From an uncultured Algibacter sp. (GTDB taxonomy: Bacteria; Bacteroidota; Bacteroidia; Flavobacteriales; Flavobacteriaceae), in NCBI RefSeq assembly GCF_947487575.1, contig NZ_CANKXG010000005.1:1-64000 (forward strand): DNA of 64,000 nt, written 5' to 3'. Below the pieces are notes generated by a model. That model was not told the origin of the DNA. It saw only the letters and a list, made by a program, of their open reading frames with translations, and ran no database searches. Positions 1 through 7,965 of the stretch are shown here, piece after piece. The position numbers and the translations under genes were made by a program. Numbering within the stretch: position 1 is the stretch's first letter; the number at the start of each line of letters is the position of its first letter.

Positions 1-84
1 AATCATATGATTGTTCAGTTTTAATTAATAAATTTAATCCTTTAATAATCTGTATCGACTATTTAGGACTAGACAAAATATTTT

Positions 85-239
85 GGGCGTTACCCCAAAA
101 AGGGGGTCAGACTTTCCGTTATATCTTTTTAAAACGTCATAGTGAGTCCGAGAGGACGTAACTATCTGTCAAATTCTAGTTGCTTCAAAAATTTATAGTT
201 TCCCGCTTTTAAAAAGGACGCCACTGCAATCCTTAACGC
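85..239 (-). repeat. Structured intergenic repeat, copy 1 (long subtype)
   Basis: Read on the minus strand the element opens with GCGTTAAGG and closes with TAACGCCC, so GCGTTA can pair with TAACGC. Just before the closing strand is a CCCC/GGGG hairpin. A nested hairpin (ATAGT ... ACTAT) lies in the middle. The same architecture recurs at 13622-13712, 44776-44873 and 48365-48515; the copy at 48365 is the closest relative. Function is unknown. Bases 1-84 hold nothing I can name. Confidence 0.6.
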
Positions 240-263
240 AGAAAGCACGTTTCCATTTAAGCA

Positions 264-545
264 TTAGTCATAATTAATACGCTCACGTATCCCTCCACTG
301 GCGCGATGGATAATCACATTGGCTTTCCGACGTTTAGCAATAGTTTTGGCTTTATTTATAGCGGTACTTTGCTTTCGGTGTTTAGAGCTAATACGTTTAT
401 TGCCCTCTCTACGCACAGCCCAACCATCTTCGTAAGGCACAACATGTTGGTGCCAGGTTCTAGATTTTTTATTGGCACTTTTAAAATAAGCGTCTATGAA
501 GTCTTTTAAAACTTGAATCCAAGATGTTCTATTGCTTTTTGTCAT
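264..545 (-). CDS. DUF2188 domain-containing protein
   Basis: A basic 93-residue protein. Residues about 31-93 match the DUF2188 pattern: a His-x-His-Val-Val-Pro strand, then GWAVRREGNKR, then a Lys/Arg-rich helix with a run of alternating Ala, Lys and Ile, and a short C-terminal strand with RERINYD. The family is small, widespread and of unknown biochemical role; the high positive charge would fit nucleic-acid contact, but that is inference. It stands alone between a structured repeat and the hairpin arm at 577-597. No signal peptide or membrane segment. Confidence 0.75.
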   Translation of the reverse strand: MTKSNRTSWIQVLKDFIDAYFKSANKKSRTWHQHVVPYEDGWAVRREGNKRISSKHRKQSTAINKAKTIAKRRKANVIIHRASGGIRERINYD

Positions 546-584
546 AGGACATTAATTAAAAACTGAAAATGATGCTTTTTGGAG

Positions 585-725
585 AAGTTCGTTTAACGGT
601 CTCGTATAAGAATAGTTGCGGGTTTGCGAGCGAGGAATTTCCGCAGGAAATTCAGACGTAGCAAACCCGCAACTACCTTTGATTAAGCACTAAACCGCAA
701 TTATTTTTATACATTGTTAGGTGCA
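585..725 (+). repeat. Long hairpin arm, attC-like
   Basis: GTTTAAC at 591-597 and GTTAGGT at 716-722 bound a strong hairpin: 613-627 (TAGTTGCGGGTTTGC) pairs perfectly with 661-675, and its loop contains a second stem, GAATTTCC with GGAAATTC. The boundary heptamers fit the RYYYAAC and GTTRRRY core sites of integron attC recombination sites. The resemblance is structural only; no integron integrase is in the window. Confidence 0.5.
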
Positions 726-740
726 GTTTTTTATTTATTT

Positions 741-1199
741 TCAATTCCCTGATAATCTTTCCAGTTCTTTTAGTATGAAGTTGACCGTTTTGTCATTCTG
801 TTCATTTGCGTTTAATTCCAAATCTATGAAAATATTATTATTTGATTTCGTAGTAATAAAGCATTTACACTCAATTTGACTTGCAAGTAAACTGAGAGAA
901 AAAGGTGTTCCATAATAATTTAAAAATATACTTTTTTTAAGTTGATGAGATTGATAGTCTTCTCCAGAAGTGTAATCTATTTCAAGATTTTCTATTTCAG
1001 TCGAAGTTAGTAATTCGAACGTAGAATTCATTTTCAGAACATTTTTTAAAAATATGGGGTTTTCCTTATATTTTTCTTTTCGTTCCGATTCAATATTCTC
1101 AAACTTTTGCTCACGTTCAGTTCGATTTTTTTTGGCACTTGATTGTTCATAAATTATCCATCCAAGTACTAGAATGATTACAATTGCAATTCCAGCCAT
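741..1199 (-). CDS. Hypothetical single-pass membrane protein inside the hairpin-flanked unit
   Basis: 152 residues, family not recognised. Residues 1-17 form a hydrophobic membrane anchor (AGIAIVIILVLGWIIYE), followed by a highly charged Lys/Glu stretch (about 22-48) likely to be helical. The rest is a soluble region with a single Cys-Lys-Cys motif near residue 112 and alternating strands and helices. The start ATG is preceded by an A-rich leader without a clear Shine-Dalgarno site. The gene lies inverted between two hairpin arms (585-725 and 1244-1304) that share end sequences, so it looks like cargo rather than part of the dnaN neighbourhood. Confidence 0.6.
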   Translation of the reverse strand: MAGIAIVIILVLGWIIYEQSSAKKNRTEREQKFENIESERKEKYKENPIFLKNVLKMNSTFELLTSTEIENLEIDYTSGEDYQSHQLKKSIFLNYYGTPFSLSLLASQIECKCFITTKSNNNIFIDLELNANEQNDKTVNFILKELERLSGN

Positions 1200-1243
1200 T
1201 TATTATTCAGGTTATTTTTGTTTCCGTAATTGTTTGGTCAAAT

Positions 1244-1304
1244 TGCACCTAATGCAAAGATAAAGTTCCGTTCAAATGAACTTTATCGATTGTTAAACGA
1301 AGTT
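1244..1304 (-). repeat. Short hairpin arm, inverted partner of 585-725
   Basis: On the minus strand this reads AACTTCGTTTAAC, then a hairpin (GATAAAGTTC with GAACTTTATC, plus-strand positions 1259-1268 and 1278-1287), then TTAGGTGCA. The end sequences are those of the left arm, but the internal hairpin is different and shorter. Confidence 0.5.
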
Positions 1305-1344
1305 AGCTAATTTTTCTGATAAAGTCAAGCGTATGTCTATTAAC

Positions 1345-1379
1345 AAAAAAAGCAATAACCTAAAATAAGATTATTGCTT
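1345..1379 (-). terminator. Rho-independent terminator of dnaN
   Basis: On the minus strand AGCAATAATC pairs with GGTTATTGCT (plus-strand hairpin 1351-1379) and is followed by a run of six to seven T. It lies 43 bases past the dnaN stop in the right orientation. Confidence 0.75.
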
Positions 1380-1421
1380 TGTATTATGAGGTTTCTCCCG
1401 ATAGCTACGGGATGCAGAAAT

Positions 1422-2540
1422 TTAATTATTCAACATCACAGGCATTACAAGCATCGTTACTTGCTCTCCGTCATCCAAACCATCAACAGGTGTTAAAATA
1501 CCTGCTCTGTTTGGCATACTCATTTCTAACTGTACATTATCTGCATTAAGGTTATTCAACATTTCTGTTAAAAAGCGCGAGTTAAACCCTATTTGCATAT
1601 CATCACCTTGGTAATCACAGGTTAAACGCTCTTCAGCTTTGTTGCTGTAATCAATATCTTCAGCAGAAATGTTTAATTCGGCACCAGCAATTTTTAAGCG
1701 TATTTGGTGTGTGGTTTTATTAGAGAAAATACTAACACGACGCACAGAGTTTAAAAATTGATTTCTGTCTATTACTAATTTATTAGGATTCTCTTTTGGG
1801 ATTACGGCTTCGTAGTTCGGGTATTTTCCGTCTATCAATCGACAAATCAACTCAGAGTTTTCAAAAGTAAATTTAGCATTACTATCGTTATATTCAATCG
1901 TTACATCATCCTCACTTGCAGCCAAAATACCTTTTAAAAGATTTAAAGGTTTTTTAGGCATGATAAATTCTGCAACCTGATTTGCGGTAACATCGGCACG
2001 GGTATATTTAACCAATTTGTGTGCATCTGTAGCTACAAAGGTTAAACCTTCTGTAGAAAACTGAAAAAACACACCACTCATTACAGGGCGTAAATCGTCA
2101 TTCCCTGCAGCAAAAATAGTTTTGCTAATAGCAGTTGCTAAAACATCGCCAGTTACAACGGTTTTACTTGGGTCTTCAAGCGCAACAGCCTTTGGGAATT
2201 CTGCACCATCAGCATAAGCTAACGCATATTTACCGTGGTTAGAACTAATTTCAACGGTGTTGTTATCTTCAACAACAAAGGTTAAAGGTTGCTCAGGAAA
2301 GGTTTTTAAAGTATCTAATAACAATCGCGCAGGAATAGCTACGCTTCCTTGGCTATCGCTTTCAACGTCTAAAGTTGATGCCATAGTGGTTTCTAAATCA
2401 CTGGCCGAAACGGTAAGTTTTGCGTAATCTAATTCAAATAAAAAATTATCTAAAATAGGTAAGGTGTTCGAGCTATTAATAACACCACCTAAAACCTGTA
2501 ATTGTTTTAATAAATAAGTACTTGATACGATAAATTTCAT
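1422..2540 (-). CDS. dnaN: DNA polymerase III subunit beta (sliding clamp)
   Basis: 372 residues, the usual length for the bacterial clamp. Three similar domains (about 1-120, 130-245, 250-372) form half of the dimeric ring that holds DNA polymerase on the template and docks repair and replication proteins. Typical stretches are visible: MKFIVSSTYLLKQLQ at the start, IPARLLLDTLKT, DLRPVMSGVFF, and the C-terminal LVMPVMLNN ending in the hydrophobic-cleft region. It is the last gene of a minus-strand run after gldG (85-base gap) and has its own terminator. dnaN next to gldG is an arrangement I recall from other flavobacteria. Unlike many bacteria, it is not beside dnaA here. Confidence 0.97.
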   Translation of the reverse strand: MKFIVSSTYLLKQLQVLGGVINSSNTLPILDNFLFELDYAKLTVSASDLETTMASTLDVESDSQGSVAIPARLLLDTLKTFPEQPLTFVVEDNNTVEISSNHGKYALAYADGAEFPKAVALEDPSKTVVTGDVLATAISKTIFAAGNDDLRPVMSGVFFQFSTEGLTFVATDAHKLVKYTRADVTANQVAEFIMPKKPLNLLKGILAASEDDVTIEYNDSNAKFTFENSELICRLIDGKYPNYEAVIPKENPNKLVIDRNQFLNSVRRVSIFSNKTTHQIRLKIAGAELNISAEDIDYSNKAEERLTCDYQGDDMQIGFNSRFLTEMLNNLNADNVQLEMSMPNRAGILTPVDGLDDGEQVTMLVMPVMLNN

Positions 2541-2625
2541 GTAAATAACTGAGTTTAGTTTTCCAAAATCACTACTTACAAATATATTCCAAACCGTCGG
2601 TATTTGGAAACAAACTTATTAACAT

Positions 2626-4293
2626 TTAAGAAGCGTATCTTTTCTTTCTAAAGTAGTTGAAAACAAAACCAAAAATACCAAGTAAAGCGAGTGGTAGTAA
2701 GATGTTTATTAGTTGCCATTTGGTTTTTTCTGACCCTATTTTTTGCTGATTTAAGAAGGCTACGGCAATTTCTTTAGATCGAATGTTTATAAGTCCGTTA
2801 TCATCCAATAAATAATTAACGGCATTCAGTAAAAAATCTTTGTTGCCATAGGTTTGTCCGGTCCAACGGTCAAAACCAAGTTCTTTAGGTTTGTTTCTAG
2901 CAAAGTCGTTTTTTATGACATCGCCATCGGCAATCACAATCATTTTTGTGGGCACACTTTTATTGACGCTTTTTGATACATCGAATGGTTTTACTCGATT
3001 TTCGTAAACCGAAGTAAATTCGCCTTCTAAAAGTACTGCTAGTGTTTGGTTGCCTTTATTAAACGCTTGTGGGTTTTGCTCTTTGGTAACCAACTCTAAA
3101 CTTACTTCGCGTGGTGTGCCTTCTAATTTGGTTAGTGGCGCTGTTTCTAAAAGAATGGTTTTTTTAAGGCTGTTTTTTAAGGTGTCTATTTGGTTGGCAA
3201 AATCAAAACGTACCAAATTCAAATTATTAACAATAGGATGCTTACTACTTGAACCAGCTAATGGCGAATACGGCCATTTTAAATGCTGAAATTGCGACTG
3301 GCTGCCTTCTCCCATGGCCAAAGTAATAGGCGCAGAGTACAGCGTGCTTACCATATACGGATTGATACGAACCCCATATTTAAAAAAGAAATCGGTTAAA
3401 TTTAAATCTCTACTTACTGCATAATTTTTTCCTGAAGTATTGTATAAACTATCTTTTTCCATTGCTACCGCATCAATAAGCCACAGGCTTTTTCCTCCGT
3501 TCATGGTAAATTGGTCTAAGACTAGTTTTTCTGCTTCTGTAAAGGCTTCGGTAGGTTTTGCAGAAATGATTAAATCGAAATCTTGAATGGCTTTAAGTGT
3601 TTGTTGTGGATTTGTATCGACACTATCCAAGGTAAAAGGCGCTATGTAATAGTAGTCTTTAAGCGTTTTTGCGAAGTCTACTAAATATTTGTCTTCTAAC
3701 TGCTTATTGCCTTTTAAAATGGCAATTTTAGCACGTTTAGGATTGGTGAGTTTGCTAAATCCATCTGCAAAGGCGTATTCTAAATGCTGCACCGAATTGC
3801 TAACCAATTCTTGTTGTGAGGCGCCAATTTTATTTTTTACTAGCGGAATGGTAACGGTTTGTGCATTATAACTTGCCAAGGCCCAAGGGAAAATAACCGC
3901 TTGTGACGATTTTCCGTTTTCTTGAACGCTGAGTTGCATAGGTGTTAATCCGCGTTGTGTGAGTTGTTGGATGTTGCGTTCGCGAGTCGCATCATCTTCC
4001 AACGGATTTATAAAATTGAAAACAATATTGTTATTTACTGCTGCAAACTCTTCTAGTAATTGTTTAGTTTCATTTTGAAGGCGTCTGAATTCCGAAGGGA
4101 AATCTTCTCCTTCTAAAAAAATATCAACTACTATAGGCGAATCAACGTCTTCAATAATATCAATTGCTGATGCGCTTAATGTATAACGACTATCTGAAGT
4201 TAAATCGAAACGCTTGTAAACTTTACTGCTAATAAAATTTATAGCAATTAAAGCAACTATAAGGATTACTATATGTTTTAAATACTTATTCAA
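2626..4293 (-). CDS. gldG: Gliding-motility ABC transporter component GldG
   Basis: 555 residues. Residues 7-24 are a membrane anchor, the long middle is the periplasmic ABC-transporter auxiliary domain (about 35-520), and a second membrane helix (about 530-548) ends in a basic tail. GldG forms, with the ATPase GldA and the permease GldF, an ABC transporter required for gliding in Flavobacterium johnsoniae. GldA is not in this window. Features include a VDSPIVVDIFLEGEDFPSEF strand, and LKGNKQLEDKY in the auxiliary domain. Its start overlaps the end of the upstream small membrane gene by 8 bases, so translation is probably coupled. Confidence 0.93.
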   Translation of the reverse strand: MNKYLKHIVILIVALIAINFISSKVYKRFDLTSDSRYTLSASAIDIIEDVDSPIVVDIFLEGEDFPSEFRRLQNETKQLLEEFAAVNNNIVFNFINPLEDDATRERNIQQLTQRGLTPMQLSVQENGKSSQAVIFPWALASYNAQTVTIPLVKNKIGASQQELVSNSVQHLEYAFADGFSKLTNPKRAKIAILKGNKQLEDKYLVDFAKTLKDYYYIAPFTLDSVDTNPQQTLKAIQDFDLIISAKPTEAFTEAEKLVLDQFTMNGGKSLWLIDAVAMEKDSLYNTSGKNYAVSRDLNLTDFFFKYGVRINPYMVSTLYSAPITLAMGEGSQSQFQHLKWPYSPLAGSSSKHPIVNNLNLVRFDFANQIDTLKNSLKKTILLETAPLTKLEGTPREVSLELVTKEQNPQAFNKGNQTLAVLLEGEFTSVYENRVKPFDVSKSVNKSVPTKMIVIADGDVIKNDFARNKPKELGFDRWTGQTYGNKDFLLNAVNYLLDDNGLINIRSKEIAVAFLNQQKIGSEKTKWQLINILLPLALLGIFGFVFNYFRKKRYAS

Positions 4294-4771
4294 AGGTCTT
4301 TTCTAATTGATAAGGTCTTACTGATGTCACCGTATTATTTATAAACTGTAGCTCTATACATTCTTGCATGTTATTAAATGCACCAGGTTTAAAGCCTAAA
4401 TTGTAATTCCATTTTTGTTCTGAATTGGCTTTTAAATTCTCGTCCCATCCAAACCATTCTGGTTTTCCTAATTGGGTTTCAACTTCATCTTTATTTTTTC
4501 CAATCAATAGGCTATCAGTTAAAATTTGATTTGCCATTTCGTAACGCAATTGCGGTTTTTCTTCCCAAGCTTCAGCATCAAAATATTTTTTGTGATGGTA
4601 GCTGCTAAATATATTCAGCATCGGGTAAAACAAATAAAAATACACGATTGGTGTTAATACTAAACTTACTATAAATGTAAGCCATTTGCGCTTATCAATG
4701 GTGTTTATAAATAGCCAAACGACTATAAATATAACTACTAAAAAAACAATAAATAAAGGCGTTACAATCAT
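4286..4771 (-). CDS. Small membrane protein with a BamE-like tail, between gldF and gldG
   Basis: 161 residues with two N-terminal membrane helices (about 4-24 and 30-52) and a soluble C-terminal half. The segment SLLIGKNKDEVETQLGKPE followed by WNYNLG resembles the SmpA/OmlA (BamE-like) fold, where a 'G-x-x-x-D-E-V-x-x-x-L-G-x-P' helix is followed by strands; the membrane anchoring is not typical of BamE. The gene starts one base after gldF stops and overlaps gldG, so it is co-transcribed with the gliding transporter. Function unknown; a role as an accessory factor of GldFG is inference from position only. Confidence 0.65.
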   Translation of the reverse strand: MIVTPLFIVFLVVIFIVVWLFINTIDKRKWLTFIVSLVLTPIVYFYLFYPMLNIFSSYHHKKYFDAEAWEEKPQLRYEMANQILTDSLLIGKNKDEVETQLGKPEWFGWDENLKANSEQKWNYNLGFKPGAFNNMQECIELQFINNTVTSVRPYQLEKTFE

Positions 4772-5488
4772 TTATTTTGCTTTGTTAATATTTAGTTTGG
4801 TTAGCATTAAAAAGAATGCCGTAACACTTAAAAAATAGATGATATCTCGGGTGTCTAAAACACCACGACTCATACTTTTATAATGTGTGCTCATGCCTAA
4901 TTGTTCTATAAAATTACTTGAGGTAAACTCCGCAACACCTTCAAAACCAATATAAAATACAAAGCAAATAAAAACCGCCGCTATAAACGCTACAATCTGA
5001 TTATCTGATAATGTTGAAGCGAATATGCCTATAGCCGTATAAGCAGCAACTAAAAAGAGTAAGCCAAAATAAGAGCCCCAAGTGCTCCCCATATCTAGAT
5101 TACCAACAGGGTTTCCTAATTGATAAATAGTGTATACGTATAGCAACGTTGGTACAAGCGCAATCAATATTAAAATAAGTGCACCAAAATATTTTCCTAA
5201 AACAATATTGAAATGGGAGATGGGTTTTGTTAATAATAACTCTAAAGTGCCTTGTTTTTTCTCATCTGAAAAACTACGCATCGTCACCGCAGGGATTAAG
5301 AAAATTAAAATCCAAGGTGCTAATAAAAAGAACGATGATAAATCTGCAAACCCATAATCTAAAATATTAAACTCGCCTTTAAATAGCCAAAGGAATAACC
5401 CGTTTAAAACTAAAAATATAGCAATAACCAGATACCCAATTGGTGATGCAAAAAATGAGTTTATTTCTTTTTTTAAAATTGCTAGCAT
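4772..5488 (-). CDS. gldF: Gliding-motility ABC transporter permease GldF
   Basis: 238 residues, ABC-2 type permease with six predicted membrane helices. The opening LAILKKEINSFFASPIGYL and the segment FSDEKKQGTLELLLTKPI are hallmarks of ABC-2 permeases of the GldF/NosY kind. It pairs with GldG and the ATPase GldA, encoded elsewhere. First gene of the gldF - orf - gldG - dnaN run; the 83 bases upstream contain tandem TTACTGG/TTATTGG runs but no clear promoter. Confidence 0.93.
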   Translation of the reverse strand: MLAILKKEINSFFASPIGYLVIAIFLVLNGLFLWLFKGEFNILDYGFADLSSFFLLAPWILIFLIPAVTMRSFSDEKKQGTLELLLTKPISHFNIVLGKYFGALILILIALVPTLLYVYTIYQLGNPVGNLDMGSTWGSYFGLLFLVAAYTAIGIFASTLSDNQIVAFIAAVFICFVFYIGFEGVAEFTSSNFIEQLGMSTHYKSMSRGVLDTRDIIYFLSVTAFFLMLTKLNINKAK

Positions 5489-5570
5489 TTATTTTGATTA
5501 CTGGTTACTGGTTATTGGTTCTTTGTAACTGATTTATTTGTTTTTGATTTTCAAAATTTTTAACTATTAA

Positions 5571-5867
5571 CTATTCAAGCCTTTCCAACTTATCAACACT
5601 CCAAGCCTCAGGCCTTATACTAAAAAGTGGTTTTACTTTACTCCAAACGCTTTTAAAAAGTTCAGATTCTCTATAATTTTCTAAAGCCTCATCAGATTTC
5701 CAATAACTGTAAGTAAAAAATATGCTAGTATCATTTTTATCTCTATATAATTCTAAAAATGTACAGCCTTCAAAAGCTCTAATTTTGGTTTTATTTTTTT
5801 CAAAATTTTGAAGAAATACTTCAATATTCTGTTGGTGAAACCCCATTTTAACAATTCTTATAAGCAT
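5571..5867 (-). CDS. Antibiotic biosynthesis monooxygenase (ABM) domain protein
   Basis: 98 residues, a single ferredoxin-like ABM domain. The sequence starts with a strand (MLIRIVKMGF), continues with a helix (IEVFLQNFEKNKTKIRAFEGC), and has the family-typical FFTYSYWKSDEALENYRESELF. Such small dimeric proteins include monooxygenases, heme-degrading enzymes and proteins of unknown activity; no heme- or quinone-specific residue decides here. Encoded 16 bases downstream of the SAM-hydrolase family gene on the same strand, so probably an operon with it. Confidence 0.85.
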   Translation of the reverse strand: MLIRIVKMGFHQQNIEVFLQNFEKNKTKIRAFEGCTFLELYRDKNDTSIFFTYSYWKSDEALENYRESELFKSVWSKVKPLFSIRPEAWSVDKLERLE

Positions 5868-5882
5868 ACATTTTTTTGAAAA

Positions 5883-6773
5883 TTAAAAATCCGCTGCTTT
5901 TATATTTGTAGGAACATCAATCCCTTTTGGTACTACCGGATTAGGAATAAAGTTAATACTAACAGCATCCATAAGTCTTAAGCCTAAAAGTGTAGATGCG
6001 CTTCCAACGGTGGCACTATTACTTTTATAAACCGCTATTTCTAAAAAATTACCAGAATTAAATACAACAAGCTTTCTGCCTTCATCATTTCGTTTGTTTT
6101 CTGGAATTTCAAAGTTAACAAAATCACTATATTTATTATAAATTTTCTTGAATGTATAATGCCTCGCCGAAATCTCGAAATTGCGCCCCTTCTGTATGGT
6201 TTCAAAAAAGCTGCGTTTAATATTAGTGACTACATTTCCATAATTATCAATATAAATAACGCTCCCAACAATTTGTGTTTTATCGTCATTAACATATGGA
6301 ACAATGTTTTTAATTGGTCTTATTTCAGAAATGGGTTTCCCAATAACTTCTAAAGTGCCACCGCGGGCAATATGGCAGGCTACTTGAACAAAAACATCTA
6401 AAACAGGAAAACTACTCTGAATTTTATCATGTATATTAATTTCAACAATTTTTTCAGGAGCAATTTCAGAACAAATCATACTCATAATGCCATTATTGGC
6501 ACAAATAAAGTAATGATCGTCTAGTTTAATGGCAATATGCTTGTTTTCCGGATTAATTTCAGAATCAATACCAATAATATGAATCGTTCCTTTTGGAAAA
6601 CTATTATAGGCATTTTGGATTATGTAGGCTGCCTCAGGAATATTAAATGGCGAAACAGAATGGGAGATATCAACAATTTTAACATCGGGTAGCTCACTAT
6701 AGATAGCGCCTTTTGTCGCGCCAGCAAAGTAATCTTTTTCACCAAAATCGGTTGTTAATGTTATAATTGCCAT
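5883..6773 (-). CDS. SAM hydroxide adenosyltransferase (DUF62) family protein
   Basis: 296 residues from the ATG at 6773; an upstream in-frame TTG would add two residues. The family splits S-adenosylmethionine to adenosine and methionine and is related to the SAM-using fluorinase. Visible landmarks: ITLTTDFGEKDYFAGATKG at the N-terminus, ICANNGIMS in the middle, and VGSVIYIDNYGNVVTNI in the C-terminal barrel. The stretch that normally carries the VDPGVG motif and a catalytic Arg reads GIDSEINPENKHIA here, so the Asp is kept but the Arg position appears to be Lys. Divergent from phoH. A perfect TAnnTTTG sequence (TAAATTTG on the minus strand, 6812-6819) could be its -7 box. Confidence 0.88.
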   Translation of the reverse strand: MAIITLTTDFGEKDYFAGATKGAIYSELPDVKIVDISHSVSPFNIPEAAYIIQNAYNSFPKGTIHIIGIDSEINPENKHIAIKLDDHYFICANNGIMSMICSEIAPEKIVEINIHDKIQSSFPVLDVFVQVACHIARGGTLEVIGKPISEIRPIKNIVPYVNDDKTQIVGSVIYIDNYGNVVTNIKRSFFETIQKGRNFEISARHYTFKKIYNKYSDFVNFEIPENKRNDEGRKLVVFNSGNFLEIAVYKSNSATVGSASTLLGLRLMDAVSINFIPNPVVPKGIDVPTNIKAADF

Positions 6774-7002
6774 GGGCAAAATTGTTGATATGTTTTTAAT
6801 GTTATCTCAACCAAATTTATGTATTTTTGAATTGAGAGATATGGTCTTACAAACCTACGTAAATTTTCGTTTTCGTTTTTACGTTTTAAATAAAAAAAAC
6901 GGAGGTTCATGAAGTCTTATTTAGTAAAATAAAAATCACTGAATAAAACTAAGAAATCATATCTACATTATACTTGTAATATTTAAAATTAATAACACGC
7001 TT

Positions 7003-7956
7003 TTGAACGAAATTATTATCGAACTCGAAGAAATAACTCCAAAAGAATTTTTTGGAGCTCAAAATGCCAACATTGTACTTCTTAAAAAGTACTTCCCAAA
7101 ATTAAAAATTGTAGCACGCGGAAACAAAATTAAAGCCTATGGTGATGAAGAATTGCTAGAGGAATTTGATAGACGTATTACCATGCTATTGAAACATTTT
7201 GCAAAGTATAATAAGTTAGACGAAAATGTAATTGAACGTGTTTTAACAAGCCAAAGTAGTGATGATTATACTACCTCTAAAGCAAGTGGGGAAACTATAG
7301 TACATGGTGTTGGTGGAAAATTGATAAAAGCGCAAACCGCAAACCAACGTAAAATGGTTGAGCTTATGCGTAAAAACGATATGGTTTTTGCCATTGGACC
7401 AGCAGGAACAGGAAAAACCTATACAGGTGTTGCATTGGCAGTTCAAGCACTTAAAAATAAAGAAGTAAAGCGTATTATTTTGACCCGTCCTGCAGTGGAA
7501 GCAGGAGAGAACCTTGGGTTTTTACCAGGCGACTTAAAAGAAAAATTAGACCCTTACATGCAACCACTTTATGATGCATTACGCGATATGATTGCGCCAG
7601 AAAAACTAGCCAGTTACATCGAAAAAGGCACCATTCAAATAGCACCATTGGCCTTTATGCGTGGGCGAACTTTGGATAATGCATTTGTAATTTTAGACGA
7701 AGGCCAGAATACTACACATGCACAAATGAAAATGTTTTTAACACGTATGGGTAAGCATGCTAAGTTTTTATTAACTGGCGATCCTGGGCAGATAGATTTA
7801 CCGCGTCGTACTATTTCTGGTTTAAAAGAAGCCTTGTTAATTTTAAAAAATGTAGAAGGCGTAGGTATGATATTTTTAGACGATAAAGATGTTATTCGTC
7901 ATAAACTCGTTAAGAAAGTAATTGCTGCATATAAAAATATAGAAAATACAGATTAA
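7003..7956 (+). CDS. PhoH family ATPase
   Basis: 317 residues beginning at TTG (7003); the typical flavobacterial PhoH opening NEIIIELEEITPKEFFG supports this start. Residues 1-100 hold a KH-like N-terminal region, and the P-loop ATPase follows: Walker A GPAGTGKT at 132-139, Walker B VILDEGQN, and the LTGDPGQIDLP sensor motif. PhoH proteins are predicted RNA-associated ATPases/helicases linked to ribosome and RNA quality control; the exact substrate is unknown. Transcribed away from the DUF62 gene; TATTTTTG at 6822-6829 may be its -7 element, which would give a leader of about 170 bases. Confidence 0.92.
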   Translation: MNEIIIELEEITPKEFFGAQNANIVLLKKYFPKLKIVARGNKIKAYGDEELLEEFDRRITMLLKHFAKYNKLDENVIERVLTSQSSDDYTTSKASGETIVHGVGGKLIKAQTANQRKMVELMRKNDMVFAIGPAGTGKTYTGVALAVQALKNKEVKRIILTRPAVEAGENLGFLPGDLKEKLDPYMQPLYDALRDMIAPEKLASYIEKGTIQIAPLAFMRGRTLDNAFVILDEGQNTTHAQMKMFLTRMGKHAKFLLTGDPGQIDLPRRTISGLKEALLILKNVEGVGMIFLDDKDVIRHKLVKKVIAAYKNIENTD

Positions 7957-7965
7957 TTTTTTTAG

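Larger units (their letters stand above)
577..1329. mobile_element. Cassette-like unit: inverted arms enclosing an orphan gene
   Basis: The left arm ends in AAGTTCGTTTAAC (585-597) and the right arm begins with GTTAAACGAAGTT (1292-1304), an inverted repeat with one mismatch. Inside it a second inverted pair, TTAGGTGCA (717-725) and TGCACCTAA (1244-1252), flanks the gene at 741-1199. The outer flanks recur at 36593-36682, where only 32 nt separate the arms. No integrase or transposase is present. Calling it mobile is inference from the filled/empty comparison. Confidence 0.5.

Noticed and set aside
85-239. CRISPR-like repeats at the window start
   Set aside because: There is one element with inner stems, no regular direct repeats with spacers, and no cas genes.
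306-509. 67-codon plus-strand frame opposite the DUF2188 gene
   Set aside because: Antisense shadow; DUF2188 on the other strand has family motifs.
1236-1304. tRNA-like hairpin
   Set aside because: No cloverleaf, anticodon arm or CCA end; it fits the inverted cassette arm.
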